Shown here piece by piece: positions 20,884 to 35,257 of a stretch of 64,000 nucleotides of DNA. Positions within the stretch are counted from its first letter, which is position 1; every line of letters begins with the position of its first letter. The stretch is from Schistocephalus solidus. Lineage: Eukaryota > Platyhelminthes > Cestoda > Diphyllobothriidea > Diphyllobothriidae. A model generated the notes under the pieces. The model did not search any database and was not told the DNA's origin. It saw only the letters and a list, made by a program, of their open reading frames with translations. A program made the translations under genes and the position numbers. The DNA is taken from positions 124,001 to 188,000 of the forward strand of contig WEDG01000411.1 of NCBI GenBank assembly GCA_017591395.1, written 5' to 3'.

Positions 20884-23560
20884 TGGTGCCATTTTACCTA
20901 TGCTACTACACACTATGAAGCTGTACGTGAATTCAAAATTTAGTCTCGAGGCAAAACTGGACAACAGTAGCCCGCAATATGATCAAAGAATGCACTCCAC
21001 TATAGACTGTACCCGCCTATCGTAGTGAGTAATTAAAATAGGGCGTTAGACACGCTGTGGTCCCTATAGGCCGCACAATGGAATATCAGCAGCCCCTACC
21101 TACGAATCCGGTGCCTGAATTTCGGTTTACGTTAGCATTTACGTATATCCTTGCATTCTTTATAGAAGAGTCAGTTTTCAAAAGAATCCTATTTACTCTA
21201 GTGTCTGCTCCTTGGCTTTCCCATTTCAGAAGAACAATTTCACTTCATGACAAACCTATTTATGTCCGCTTTTTGTCTATGCAAATTTTGTTAAAGCTAA
21301 GTTGATAAATCAAAGATGCCGCTAAAGCCGTCCGTATAGTGTAAATGCATATCTAAAGATAGTCGTAAGGGAGGCGACAGAAATAATCAAACACGACGAA
21401 TAAAAGGCCAATGGGCGGTCATAAGTACGCTGGTGGTGACGCTTTTTCCTCATTAACTAAACGCGCGACGCAAAATTTACTTTTTTCTCACGTTAACTTT
21501 ATATTTTAATAGTTTTGGTTATCAAGAAATGTACCCAGCTGGATGGAACTGAAACCCTCTTTATAATTAAATAATTTCGACCGTTGCCCACACTGTGCGC
21601 CACAGAGCACGGCTGACACATGGACGGTGAGTGGAGTTAATAAAGTTATGATGTTAGTAGACTTGAGCTGTATCTACCGCACGATTTTCGCGACCCCTCC
21701 ACTCCCAATGGGCTCTCACTGATTCAAGAAGACAGGAATCGTGATCGGTATCAGTGTGTGACAAGGCTAAACAGCCAGTTGGCATGTGCCACACACGCCC
21801 GGCCTCCACAGAGTAGATTAGTTTTTTGGCAAAATACGAAAGGGGTATCTCAGATCCCATCTGCATGGAATTGCATGTCACCACGGACCCTAACTATATC
21901 CAAATATATGCGCGTGTTTATCAAGTAGAGGGTACCGATAAAAAAATGCGAAAGATTTACTTAACCAACTTTTCATCCGGCCCAGTGGTGAAAACCTCGG
22001 CTGTCTCCGTGGCATTTGGACCGACGGCAGCCAGGAAAACACTGAAGTACCGCCAACCCTCTAACTACCGCCTAAGATGTCCCACCGGGAGCCGTGACTT
22101 TAATCACACTAGGCCGAATTTATTTAGATGCCACCAAGGCCACCAAATTTACGATTAAAATGTGCCAAGAGCCCCTATTGAAACAACATTTATGAAGTTG
22201 AGTGATTATTTTTTGCTCCGCTTCACTAATGTATACAAATTTATGCCCGAACATCACATCAAGAGCAAAAACTGGTAGTGTTTACCATACTTGTAATTTT
22301 TGAGTGCACCTGGAAGTGGCTTGGGGAAGATACTATATTCTCAAATAACGAAATGAGTACCAAGTCATTGTTTATATGGCCTCTTTAAATAAAATCACCA
22401 TTGAAGAAAACGACGAATGTTAAGCAGTGCTAATTAATTCTGTTCCAATATCAAGAAAAAGAGTTTTACTTTTACAGCAGAAAAATAATCAGTTTCAAAA
22501 ATAGAATTGCAAATACAAACAAATGGTTTAATGTTCTCGTTGAATTTAATTTCCAACAGAAGATAATTGACAAAGGTAAACAAAATGTAAAAGGAAATAC
22601 GTTTTGAGAGAATTTTTATGATTGGTCCAGATTTTCCTCAAAATAGTTGCCACTTTTAAATTTTAATGTTCTTCGATGACTGCGTTTTGTGTTTAGGTAG
22701 ACCTATAAATGCGATGCAGACCGCCATTTCGGGAAAATACCACCCTTAGAATCATTGCTTTCATGAGCTGCCTTATTTTGAGATTTGGAACATAAAAGAA
22801 CGTAAAAAGGTAACTGGCCGTAAGCACTAAGAACCACAATAGGTTACTTGCTATTTCCAGGCAACCTTGAGACTGAACGGGCTCAACATTCATCGGAAAA
22901 CATGTTATAAGCTTACGAAATACTAATTCTTTTGTTTCTTCGAGAATTTTACGATACAAATTTTATTGGATAATTTTCTAAATTTCTGTGCTCACGCTGA
23001 TTTCTAGGCATTTGACCCTATGAATACTTTCTTTCCTTCGAAATAAAATATACCTGAATTCGAGAAATGCGAAAATAAAATAATGACATTAGCTTTCCGC
23101 CTCCGTATGCAGTCGCATATTGACCTGGAATGTATACTCGATGGGCTCCAGATGCAGCCTTAAGGCAGGACGTGACGCGTGTCTCCCTTAATCTGATCAT
23201 TGCACATCCAACATCACTTATGTTCCCTTGCGCAACGGATTGGACAACGCGACCGTAAAACAACCGGTAAAAAGTTGGACTTAATAACGTTTGATAACAA
23301 AAGAATCCGAGGTTGAATCTCATATCAACTAGAGCTGGTTCAGGTAGGACTTCCGCTGGCGGCCAATTATCCAGAAATGTTTCCCTAAAATCTCTTTCTT
23401 TTAGGTGTAATATTATTCTGCCCATATTTCCATTCGTTGTGCGATTGCTGGTGGGGATCTGGATTGAGTCCCAACTCACAAAAGGCCGACCTTGACTCGA
23501 ACTCCGAACTTACATCGAAAATACTCAATAAACGCAATTGTTACTGACCCGAAACCTATT
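20884..23560. other. No gene recognised
   Basis: Frames at 21826-22158 (plus) and 23479-23018 (minus, 153 codons) are the longest, but I recognise no domain in them and their composition looks random. Bases 21660-21740 hold a weak antisense match to the gtagatgcag dispersed family (ctgtatctaccgcac). Confidence 0.4.
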
Positions 23561-23633
23561 CCGTGGCTCAATTGATAAAGTCTTGGATTCAGTAACACTC
23601 GATTAAGGATGAACATGTGATCCAGGCTCTACA
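23561..23633 (+). mobile_element. tRNA-like SINE head
   Basis: Begins ccgtggctcaattgataaag, an A-box/D-arm-like segment matching the SINE head in other copies, followed about 50 bases later by tgatccaggctc as a decayed B box. No functional tRNA fold is evident. Confidence 0.45.
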
Positions 23634-26600
23634 AAATATATACTCGAAATTTAGGCTGCTTGCTAACGACCATACTTTCCCTTGCCCTTAATCTGGAAGA
23701 ATATTTCCGAAAATACTGCTCCCTGCGCTGTTTTATTCACCTTCTCTGGATAGATGGTTTTCCTGTACATTAACAACTTAAGTTCACTTAATTACACCGA
23801 TTTATCACATTTTTGCACAGCCATGCATGCACACGTGCAAGTAGCCTTAAGAGGTTCAGCTTGTCAAAATGCGCACAAAGTCCAAGCTCCAAATCCTGTA
23901 CACGTCTAAGTAATCTGAAACCACGTGGAATTTTCAATTAAAATACTCCCTAAATTAACGTATTAACGGTTATCGTCGAAGGCCACACGTATCATTATGC
24001 AAATTTTATCAATGCTCACGAATAAATATTACACAAATTATGGAAAGTTAGAAATTTCGAGAAGGATTTATGTCCTATTGACTAATTCGCATTATAGAAG
24101 GGTAGTTGGTGCAATTTGAATTTGAGGAGGACTTGATTTCCTCAGACTGCTCCACGTTGAGAAAAATGAAAGGTTTTTAATGAAACATAACTGTAGAGTC
24201 TGCGTGGAGTCATCTAAATCAGTGAAACTGAAAGCCAGCTGCCCTGTTGGTTAAAAGGACGCATCATTGTTTGTAGGGGCTTTATTACTTCCAGGTTAAG
24301 TGATGTCAGTGATGTCCAGTATACCTCTAAAATTTTAATGAAGAGCTTACCTGCTTATGTGGTAGGGACCTCTGAAGCATCCGATCGCGATTTATTTTTA
24401 AGTACTTCAAAATGGGAAACGGTAAATCAAGCATTAGAGGCAACAGGTTTTTATGCCAACAACACATATATTATGGAACTAATTGAAGGATGAACTGCAC
24501 AAAAAAATATTTTTTGAGTCGTTTTAAAGCTTCCCAAACACGGTCTCTTAATAGATCGCATGAACATAAACTTTAACCATGTCTGTTGGCGTTTTGTGTA
24601 GAGGTTCTGTTTGTAATATTTTTCTGATTTCACTGGCATTCTGAAAACCAACAAATAATCTACCTCCAGATACCTTAAAACGTTTAACATGGAGTCCACC
24701 GACTCCTTCGCAATCGCTGCTCAAAACACCATTTGCGGTTCGCATACGCTATATGTTGATATGCGGCCGCTTGCAACTGAGCAAAAGTGAGCTCCAGGGC
24801 ACAACGGATCATATATGTTGCTTAAGCAGATCGGTGAGCAGCACACTATCATATATAAATATATATGCATATATAAACTGTAAGGCACGTGATTCACTTC
24901 AACCTTATGTATATACTCCGCCTAAGAGGGAATTAATCACTTAAACAGGTTTCGTGGGAGGATCTGCTTAGGGCGAAATAAGTGCTGGCAAATCCTATGG
25001 AGGTAAATTTTAAAATTGTAGTCCATAAAACTTTCCTTTTTACTGTTGCAACCCTGGATCTTAAATGCTGAAGATTTAAGCTTTCAATTAACACGTATCA
25101 AAACACGGTCTGTTGACAGGCATCCGTTTTAGTTTTGTCTAACCGTAGTCTGCAGCTCTGAAATCCGTTCGTTACTTCTTGCAGATGTCTGATACATTAC
25201 AAATTTTTGCGAAAAATAATATTGTATTCGTGTCGTTGCAGCTAGGTGCTACCTCAATTTTCTCGGTTCAAGCAGGTCACGTGTGATGGTCAGTAATTCG
25301 CCAGCATTTTGTGTTTCAGCTTATCATCGTTCCACCCAACTGCGTGAGTCGCACTCAAAAACAACTCATTACTTAAAGCGTCTGAAGTGTTCCTATTAAT
25401 TTTCGAGGCATGTATAAATTCTCCCACATGTGAATGAAAGGACAGGTAGCCAATATTGTTATGGCTGGCGTCCTTTTTCAAGGCCTGCTTCTTCAGGGTC
25501 ATTCAACGTCTCAGTGAGTGATTCTAGACTTGCTGGCCGGCCACAATTTGGTCGACTTTTGCTCGAGCAAACACACTTGCGTCCGGATTATCTTGGCTGC
25601 CCAAGCACCACTTGAATACGCTACCCCTCGGTCGACGTAGCATATGCCACCAGGCACGACATCCCTCGGTACAGCAAAACACACCAACTGGATAACACTT
25701 GACCTTGCTCAAAAAAACCTATGAAAGCAGCTACCACCACTGCCTCACACTTTCCTAGGGTTGACTGCACACAATCAACACCATCCCTGGCTTCGCCAGG
25801 GCGACTTCAGGATGTTTCTGCAAAAAAACAAATAGTTCTGGGTTATTTTCCACCTCCTCTTAGTTCCAGGTCGTTACGTTCCTTCCGTTTAATCGTTTTC
25901 TCCTCTGATTTGGACAAACTGCACTGTAATCGTGCAATGATCCCTAACAATAAACGCTCGCCTTATACTTCTTCTTAATTTACTCAGCTTTGTTCCTTGC
26001 CACTAAACAAGACTGTTACTTCCCACGTTCGAAACCGCGATCGAGGCGTCCACACTGCTGCTTGAGACAGCAACTCGGGGTTCTATGCACAATACGCTCA
26101 TTCCACAGGTGCCTTAAGTATTGTCCCGCAACCCAAGATTTGACCTGATGGTTGTAGGCCTCGGAGTAAAACAGTACTTAGACACCTACGTATACATACT
26201 GCATATGCCTCTAATGCTGATTCTATCGTTTGCCTTCTTCATGGTTTGCAAGCAAGGAAATGGAACATTTTTTGTTGATCAATTTGTAGTGCTCCTAATT
26301 TTGTCGATAGCTGCCTTTGGCGAGAAATGTTAAATTACATTTTAGTTGTAAAACTGGTTATTGTGCTAATTAATCCCAGAAGACCTTCGCCCCACCGGCT
26401 TGTTAATGCGTTTACTTTTAGCCACTTGCAATGACTATTTAAGAAGGGACTTTTGTATTGATTTTTAGTGCCCCTATAAATTCGAATATATTATATGGAT
26501 TGTGGGCGCAAAATATGTTTTTGTGCATGCAGTTGGTAGAAAATCACATTTCCTTCCAATTTTAAAATCAAAAGAACGTTATATTTGGGTTTTCGCCATT

Positions 26601-29600
26601 TGAAGTTATGAGTGTTTTTAAGATTGACCAGTGTCCGTTCGGATATTATCGTAACTTTCCCGTTGCTAATTCATCATAAGTATTTTACAACACAGTTTAT
26701 AACTATTGCCATATTTTGGATTCCAAGAAAGCGTCATTTTAACGGTATAACGGACTGTATAATTTCCATTACGTGGAAGGCATCCTGTTTAGGATTTGGA
26801 AATGTTAAAAGCAAATGCAACGGCAGATCGACTTTTAAATTACTTTGGGAATTGAGAAATGTCTTAAAATCGCAATTTACCTATTCTTTGAGGAAACAAT
26901 TCGACGAAGAATTAATTATCTTACCAAACGAGTGCATGAAATAATATTTAATTGCTTCATTTCTATAAAATATATTTAATTTATGAACCATCACAAATTA
27001 TAAGAAAATATCGCACTAAACTACTAGTCAAATTTTAACAAATTCAGTTTTCACAGGCAGCTCAAAAGGAGTGCGTTCGTTAGTCGGAATGCTTGCTTGT
27101 CTTAAATACCTCGGAATTATGCTGTACGATCTGCCTAGCTCACTTGCGTTAGTTCTTCTACTTCAAAAGTTTAGTAATATACATTTTCAGAATTAAAAAT
27201 GAGTACTGCAGGATAAAAGCCAAAATCAAAAATATGATGCAGAAGGTTGTATTGGGTTGTAGAACATGAAATATGTGTATATAGGCGGAACAAACATTGG
27301 ATAATATAGTGAAAACGAAAAGTCCCTTTGCTATTTAAAACTATACAAGCAATGAAATTGGACTTTATAAGATACTTCAGGTGATCAACATTTAATTAGT
27401 TACATTGTGGAAATATTTCAACGAAATAACTTTCCCATTGAGAATCCTCATTTCGTTTTCTTAATGCAAAGGATATATATGCAATCTGCATCTGTCTCAG
27501 AAGTATTTTTTACGAAACAAGCAAAAATTTGCTTCGTTCAGCATTTCCTGTGATCCCAGAGTCACTTCGATAATTTTCCCAAGTAAGGAAACCACATTCA
27601 CTGCTCTTGCTAGAAAATACCAAGCGAGGGTGGTCGAGTAATCAGGAAGAACAAGGAAACCCTAGTCGAATGCAGTCACATAATTTGCTGTAACACATGC
27701 AAACATATGTACATGTTTTATACAGAGGATATGAAAAGCAAATTTAGTAACGTCAGCAGATAATCAGCAATGGCTACCGCATTCAATCCGACAACAGGTT
27801 CTTAATCCGCATTAAAGTAACCAATTGCACATTCTTGGATAGAAAATTATCCCGAGAAATTGAAATAACAACTGTTTTGGAGGTTAGCTCGAGTAAACAG
27901 CTATGGATGTTTTTCTTAGGCTTTATGTAACTGTTTGTTAATGTCCAGCAGGAGCGAATAAGAGAGCAGCGCTGGAAAAACATGCAAATGAACATTCACC
28001 TGGTGAAGCAAGGTTGATTAAAAACCGTCCTGGAAAAGGGTAAAATTGAGGAACAAAAAAATGCCGACAATTTGTGTGGTACAATGTTTTCTTTCGCAAT
28101 TTTTTGTTTTAGCACTTTATGGTTGATTGTGTATCTTTTAAAACGTTAACTGACGTTTAACAGCGGGATTTTAACAAAAAAACGTGACCCTGGCAGAGTT
28201 TGATATTAAATATCATGCAACATGAAAACAAGATATTCGAGTAACGTCAGAATTCTAGCTTTTAAGTGCTCTTCTTTCCTGCCAGTGGCATAAAATATAA
28301 TCATAAAAAGATCCCTGAGAAGCTTAAATAAATATTTTACGTTGATTTTCGATGTCCTCATAAAATTTAGTATATTTTTTACTAATATGGCGTAATAAGT
28401 CCTTTCGTTGAATTTATTTTGGTTTGAATTGTGTGATTTTATAGTTTTACTCGAATAAGGTGTTTTTTTTAGTCTAAACAATTAATATTTATGAGATTTT
28501 TAAACATACGAAATAAGTATTCAAACGGCCCTGTATTTTTGAATCTAAGAATGTTCAATATAAATATTGCAGCATAGTACATATCTATGGCCCCCTTTTA
28601 TGGGTCATAAAAGTCTTTTCTCAATAACATAGAGGAACGTTTAATTTTTTCTTAGTAAGTAAGTGAATAGCAGGTATGTTAAAAATCGAACAGTCCTTTG
28701 AGTTCAAAATATTTTTTCAGTGGATAAAGACATTGAACTGAGAAAAACTAGAAGCGATCGCTGGGACAAGGAATTTATTCCCCTGACGTTTCTGATTGCA
28801 GCTCTAAGCAAGCTTCAAAGACAACATCAGATACGGCTAAAATAAGATAGAAGGAAAATACGAATCGTTGGATGCCAAGGTGCACTTAAATGCATCCGCG
28901 CTCGACGTGGCAGACAGCTGTGCTCTATTTTAAAATAACCAGGGTTTCAAAGCACTAGTCTGAGTCAGCTGAATTACTCAACCATCGTCGGTTAAGGTGA
29001 TTATCAAAAAACAGATAGTTTTCATAGTGGACAGACAACTTTCCCAACAGTCTGTGGCCGCAATAATGTTATTCAGCCAAATCCAACCAGCCTAAACAGT
29101 CATGCGAGATTCCGTTCAAATTTTTGCAGTACATTTTTTAACAATGAGAAGACGGTCAAGTTCTCTAGAATAGCAAAAATATAATATATCTATTTCACCT
29201 TCTAAAGAGAAGAATGCTTAAAACGTGAGTATTTTGAATTCGCAAACTCGACCTACTGTGTGGAGGAAGAAAATTTCAGTTGTGTGAGCAAATGAAAGGG
29301 CAACTGATCATAACAGCAGTAAACACAATGACAACATCATTTCAAACCTATATGAGATCTCAATGTCCGTAGGAGGAATTGCCTTAAAATATGAAGATGA
29401 CCGGAATGTTCATTTCTTGTCCTTTCGACCGTCAGCCAGCCATTTCCGAACTCCGAGTCTGTGGCTCATGACCTGGCTTTTAGGCTTTATAATAAAGTAT
29501 GGGATCACTATCTTCGCAGTGGTAACTAGAAAAACATTTTCCGTACAGATAATGCTCCGTTTACTTGATTGCATGTGGAGACATTCTGTTTTTCTTTTGT

Positions 29601-31079
29601 CTTCTAGCTCTATCAAAAATCATCACAGATATTTGCGTAGCAATAACCCATGCAGGTAGAAGGAATACTGAAGAACGCAGTTGGCGCGACGTCTGGGGGT
29701 TGTTTTAAATAATTCATTCGACCCACCTAGGCAGGTAATATTTTCTACAGTCCCTCAAAATGAATGATTAAACTCCGCTAAAAGACGCCATTTTAAGAAA
29801 GTGAGCTTTGGTTGTCATCCAGCGGATTACATATATATCCTGCTCAGGCCGTCAGCTTACTCTATTAGACTTGGTTAATTCCACACCTTGCAGTCGATAG
29901 GCCAGGAACCTTGAGCCAAATGTGCATAAAATCACGCTTTCCGGTGGGGTATCATGCCTCAAATGGTAATAGCGTGTCTTTTACGTACACTTTTCCCTTA
30001 CTTTTGAGGGTGCAAATCCTACACAGGCCATCGAGTTGTGCCAATAACCATTTGGTACTTAACAGATGCAAGATGACAAAGTTAGCCCTAAAACATTGTA
30101 GAGTATAAACCATACACCCCGCATCTTGGAAAATTATGCGGCGTTAAAGGTATGATTGGTCTTAAAAAGAAGGTACATTCGGGTTAATAAACTATCAGTT
30201 ATTAGCTAATAGTGAAGTTATTTTAGCAAAACCCATCAAATCAGAAATAATCTTGTGACCGTTCAACTATTTAAGGCATAATATAACTGACAGTGGAGAA
30301 GGAAAAGATTATATAGCGAAAAATAATGAAACACAATAAAAGACAACATATTTGTGCTACTAAGTTATCAATGGGGAAGGGGTTTTCTATGGAATCATTA
30401 GGCACAAACGCCAACATTTGCTCCATTGAAAGTTGTTTTTTTGCCTTGGCCCAGTTTCTTTTGATTGGTGCAAAGGGATTTTCGGTGTCATTGTAGTCAG
30501 GGCAGTTGGCAAGAATAAATATGTGTGGAAATACAGTATTCTTTAATAGGTTGCTTTCTGAACCCCAACTCCATTCAACAGATCAAATAGCATGTCCATG
30601 TGTACGCTGAGCTACCCGATCAACATGCGATCATGACAATTTCATGATTTAGGTCAAATGAAACTGTAAGATGGCAAGTTTCGGTAAGAATTGCGTTTGC
30701 TGAAGCTACGCTACGCAACCACACGACCTTGAATAGAGAACGCAGTGTGCACGTCGCCTGACACAATCACATCCGTGAGGTGATTGTATCCTCTGTATCC
30801 CAAGTCAGGTTTACCGAATAAAAATGCAACAAATTCTGCTCACCTCTGTCTGGAGGTTAGGCTTAGCGGTTTTACGATATTAATTCCTATAAACCTGAAA
30901 CGTTTTATTTAGCAGCAATATAAAGCTAGCTGCCATGTGCCTTTGTTGCCATAGGAACATAGTCAAACCGCATTATGCCATTTAAGCCTGTTGGCAGTCA
31001 AGGAGATGGCTCCTGAGCAACATTATTGTTAAGGACCTAATACGTGTAACCACGCTATTATTGCTAAGTACTAGGCTAC
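23634..31079. other. Long AT-rich stretch without a recognised gene
   Basis: About 7.4 kb with no recognisable domain, RNA gene or clear internal repeat. The longer frames (26612-26944 plus, 28481-28206 minus, 29363-29659 plus) have no family features and AT-driven composition. A possible decayed tRNA-like block lies near 29940-30020 (tcaaatggtaatagcgtg, then gggtgcaaatcctac). It could be intergenic space between the galactosyltransferase gene and another gene outside the window. Confidence 0.45.
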
Positions 31080-31335
31080 GTATGTGAGGATTATGTGTTA
31101 CGGTTAGAATAAGGTGTCGGATTAGGTTTAGAGTTATGGTTAAGATTAACGTTAACACTATGATCAGGATTAGTGTTGGGTTTGGTCTCAGCTTTAGGAC
31201 CAAGGTTAGTTTTAGGATTGGAGTTCGGGGTTAATTTTAAGGTTAAAGCTAGCTTTAATATTGGGGTTAAGGTTAGTCTCAGGAGTAGGGTTCAGTTGCA
31301 TTTAAAGTTTGGGGTTAGTTTAAAGTTTACCATGA
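31080..31335 (+). repeat. Degenerate GGTTAG/TTAGGG-like tract
   Basis: Successive short blocks such as ggttagaataagg, ggattaggtttagag, ggttaagattaacg, ggattagtgttggg and ggggttaaggttag give a diverged array built on a six-base GGTTAG theme, related to the TTAGGG telomere repeat used by flatworms. No clean hexamer run survives. It is a simple-sequence tract, and the open frames through it (31203-30982 minus, 31173-31370 plus) are artefacts of the repeat. Confidence 0.7.
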
Positions 31336-33968
31336 TACATCGTTGTTTTGAAGTACTCGCTACTTCGTGAACTGAAATGGAGTATTTTAAGCATCATTTT
31401 GCTTAGTTACCGCTTTTTCTTTTTTTCATTTTCCTAATTGCTGCCGTTCCTCCCCGTTCTTATCACCACTACCTTAGTGAAAGCGGCCTGGCCTGTTGGT
31501 TGGCTAAAATATTACACGTATGAGACTCTTGCCAAATTATTTGATTGCTAAATGCAAGAAAAGTATCGGGTAAGTTGCGACCCTGTCACCTCCTATTTAC
31601 CTAATATTTAAAAAAATTGGAAAACTCAAAACTTTCCAGATGAAATAAGTTGTCAGTGATCGGCTTTCCAATTCGAAACCGCAACAAAATTCTTTCTTCA
31701 CCCACACATGCATCCTCAGCGTTTAAGTGCACTCCGGGGTGGGATTTACTGTCGAACCCAAGGTCTAGCTGCATTTTGATGCGCATTGTATCCGAAACCT
31801 GCTAAGAAGCAACTCTCATCTTAACTGCACAGTCACCACGGCCTGGTAGCTCCGCCTGATGAGAGACAAAATCAGTGGTGGGAATCTTGCCCACCGTCAC
31901 AACTATCGTGAACCCTTGTGGTGGGCGTATGAGGGCTGATTCATCTCGGAGAGGGAGGGAGCAGTTCTGTAACAGCATATACAAATCCATTCCTAGATAC
32001 AGTCAGGTTTACCCTTGTACTGGAAGATGATGGGCGTGGGAAATGGGGTGCGGCCTGCTTGCTGCAGAAACCTCGTTCACAAGAATTCTGTTAAAGAAAG
32101 ACCTGCGATGTGTATCCGGTGAAGTTATAGCCAATTCTATGCATGATGGACCAACGATCATGTGTGGACGTGTTTCTGCTATACCTATAAACCGGAATAG
32201 GGTTATTACCCTTTTTCTTATAATGCTGATATAAAAATGCAACATTTGGCAAATTTTTAGTTTATGTTCTTTACCATCGCATTTTTAGTAGATCAATTTG
32301 AAATTATCTAGTGAGAAATAAAAGTAAATATATTAATTACCCTCTATTACAATAAATTGTAAAAAGCAACTCTTATATGCCTTATGTGATAGATAAACAG
32401 AAGTAGATAATTTGCCCATATTCTTCTGTTTTTTGCTGCCAATATAAGATTACTTCCTGTTTTGCATTTTAAATTATGTAACACCAATAACTGGCTACTA
32501 CATTATATATAAGTAGGCATAAATATAACATCTCGATAGGTAAGGCTCCGCGATAATCCCAGATTTTGATGGATCCATTAGCTTCATTGTATTCAAACAA
32601 ATCCATACTACACGTCAGTAGTCGTTCTGCAAGACGGAAATCTAACGGATTTCCACGATGTACAGACAATTTGAGGAAATAGAACCGTTTCTACCTTTCA
32701 CCTCCGTGATTTTCGTGTTTTCTACTATATTCTACCTGACTTAATGCTAACTTGGACAAGTGGCGGTGGTTAACGCAATCAGGCATTTAATCAGTGCGAT
32801 TTCCCACTAAATTTCCGATTGGTATAAATTTCATTCTGCGAAACGGTGACACCTTTCTAATCTGAAGTTCAAGAAATGAAGATCAAGCCGTTACATATTT
32901 ATTGAAGGAAAGACCAAATTTTGTTAACACGGCCGCAGAACTTTATGAGATACGCTGGTGATAATTTCCCGGTGTTTACCGAGGGCCTGTCAAACTGCTG
33001 ATTACTTGAGTATCACATTATCCCAATGTGCTGTGATTTTGGTTGGGTGGTGGCCAAGTAACTTTAGAACCAAATTAAGTAAACATGTAATCACACTTCA
33101 GAATGTCAAGTGGCTGACTGACAGCTATTTCTATCACGTTTTTGCTATTAAATGAGTGCAAACACAACGCGCCACGCGATAAGTGCGTTGGAACAAAACA
33201 GGATGGAGAGCAGATTACGGCAGTTGTTATTGTTGATGCACACCCATGACAAATAGGATTGTTGAAGGCAATGCCTATTACCCTTAAATAGGTCGAAATA
33301 TACTGCAACATATGGATAACAGTGTTGTGGCAAACCTTGAGGCAGATTCACGCCACGCAAGCCAGCTACGCCGTATCTCCACTCTGGTCCTCATGAGTGC
33401 GGTCTCACGTGGTTGAGGGGAGAATGTGGTGGACGTCGCACGTGTCTACCACCACACGTGGGTCACCATCTCTGCATCTACCCCATTGAAGGGCACATGG
33501 TCGACATTTGTCGGTGATTGCGGTCGGACATATGGGGTTCGATCGAAAACCAATTCAGAAGGCGCGTGGTTTGAATTCGAAACAGCAAGAAGAGAACATT
33601 TAATCGAGTCTACATACTGCAAACGGAGCTCTCCCGTCAAAAAGTGGATTAAAAACGCTTTTCGTCAACAATCCCTCGCCCGACATCCATCGATACCCTT
33701 ATCGTCCGAGTAGAACAATTTTCTGCAGAAAGCTCTGCTTGAGCTACGCAGCCTACTGGAACAAAACACTGCATTAAGCTTTTCGGCAAAATAGTGGAGC
33801 TTCATCTATAAAAGACATAGTCAATCATTTCTACACTGCTTATTTTTCTGCTTGTCAGTTTATCCAAAATAGACTTACCTAAAAATATAAACATTGCCAT
33901 TGTCTACAGTTTTGCTATTGATAAAGCCTCATAGTCCTGTAGGTTCTTCATTTTCGTAAATTCACAGT
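31336..33968. other. No gene recognised
   Basis: Short frames at 32009-32245 (both strands), 33075-33360 (minus) and 33426-33713 (plus) have no recognisable domain. The part from about 33400 could already belong to the LINE that follows, but no evidence fixes its 5' end. Confidence 0.4.
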
Positions 33969-35250
33969 ATGACTGATATTTGCATTGTTACCCAAGATGG
34001 TATGTCATGGCACGGAGTTGATCTACCGACCCTAGATATTATAGTCGTGCGCCCCATCCATTCGGCCACCGCGTCACGCAAGGCGAGCGTATTGCGAACT
34101 TTAGTTGATTGTATGGGTGTACCACGTGCTGATAGAATTTGCAGTGTATGCCAGGTGTTGGCCTGCATGATCAATCATCTCGAGGAAGAGATTGAGAAGA
34201 TGAACATCCTATTTCGTTCGAGGTTAGGCAAGTCGACGATAAGAATGAACATATTGGACGGAAAATAAGAAGTAGGGTAAAAGGACCTCTCGTAAAAGGT
34301 ATGCCAGCAAAACTTTCAGTAGCTGCTGCGGCAGACCCAGAACAAACAGTCAAAATGCAAGACAAAAACAACCAGCGAGGGAACTTAAAACGAAAAGAAA
34401 AAATAAATCTGTCAGGGAAAAGGTACAGAGTAATAGACAATCGCTTCTGAGATATGCTCCATCCAAACCCGAAGCAGAAACGACGACGAGCGTGTCGCCT
34501 ATCATGGTAGATGCCGTGGGCCCTAAAACGTTTAACTAATCGCAAAAACATTTTGAGCTTGATAAACCCAGTACGAGCAGTGCTATAGATTCTCCCACTA
34601 GAACTACTGATTTCAATGCACTGCCCTCTGTGTCAGGTGCTTCTCTTAAGTCTGGCAAAACAGGCCACGAACAAGCATTTGCTCAGCCATCCCTAGCGAA
34701 TAGTGTGAGAGCGTTGCATGATTTAGCTAAGGAAACCCCAATGGTACACACAAATCAAATTGATAGATATAAAATGCATCATTATTCTGGGACTCGCGGA
34801 ATCAAGGCCAATCACAAACATGAAGCGGGTTTTGGATGAACTAAGGCTCCTCCAGTGCCTACCTTATATCATTTTGGGATCCTTTGAGGTAGTTGATGTG
34901 ATCAAAGCCTTCTGTCTACAGGAATCTACAGGAATCAACAGGCTCTGTGCGTAATAAAGTTGTGGTCGTCAGTAGCGAGCAGCCTAGGCTCATCCGTAAC
35001 AGGCAATTTAGAATAAAAGGCGCCAACCCCGGCGTTTTCTTCAACGGGAATTCTCACTAGCAGAAAGGCTGAAACGTCGCATACTAGTTCTAGAACTGAG
35101 AAAGGGGTTCAGCGATGTGGAGCGAACTTTGGTTAGCTGCGACAACCAAGTAAGGCAGCGTCCAGCATTCTTCCATTGGGCGGGTCCGGTACGGATGAAC
35201 GCGCAGCCGAGGGATTGACTGAAGACTCGAGCCTCATCGCAGCCACATTT
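33969..35250 (+). pseudogene. Possible ORF1 remnant of the CR1-like LINE
   Basis: Open frame 33969-34268 is followed, with frameshifts and few stops, by a K/R-rich segment (about 34300-34430) and an S/T-rich segment (about 34560-34740) that run toward the endonuclease at 35258. A basic, low-complexity upstream protein is what ORF1 of CR1/Jockey-type elements usually looks like. I cannot identify a zinc knuckle, an RRM or a PHD-like domain, so the assignment rests on position and composition only. Confidence 0.35.
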
Positions 35251-35257
35251 CCCATAA

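Noticed and set aside
23018..23479. A 153-codon minus-strand gene
   Set aside because: No recognisable domain, no supporting splice context and no family resemblance; kept only as an open frame.
31173..31370. A valine- and leucine-rich small protein
   Set aside because: The frame is a by-product of the GGTTAG-like repeat tract.
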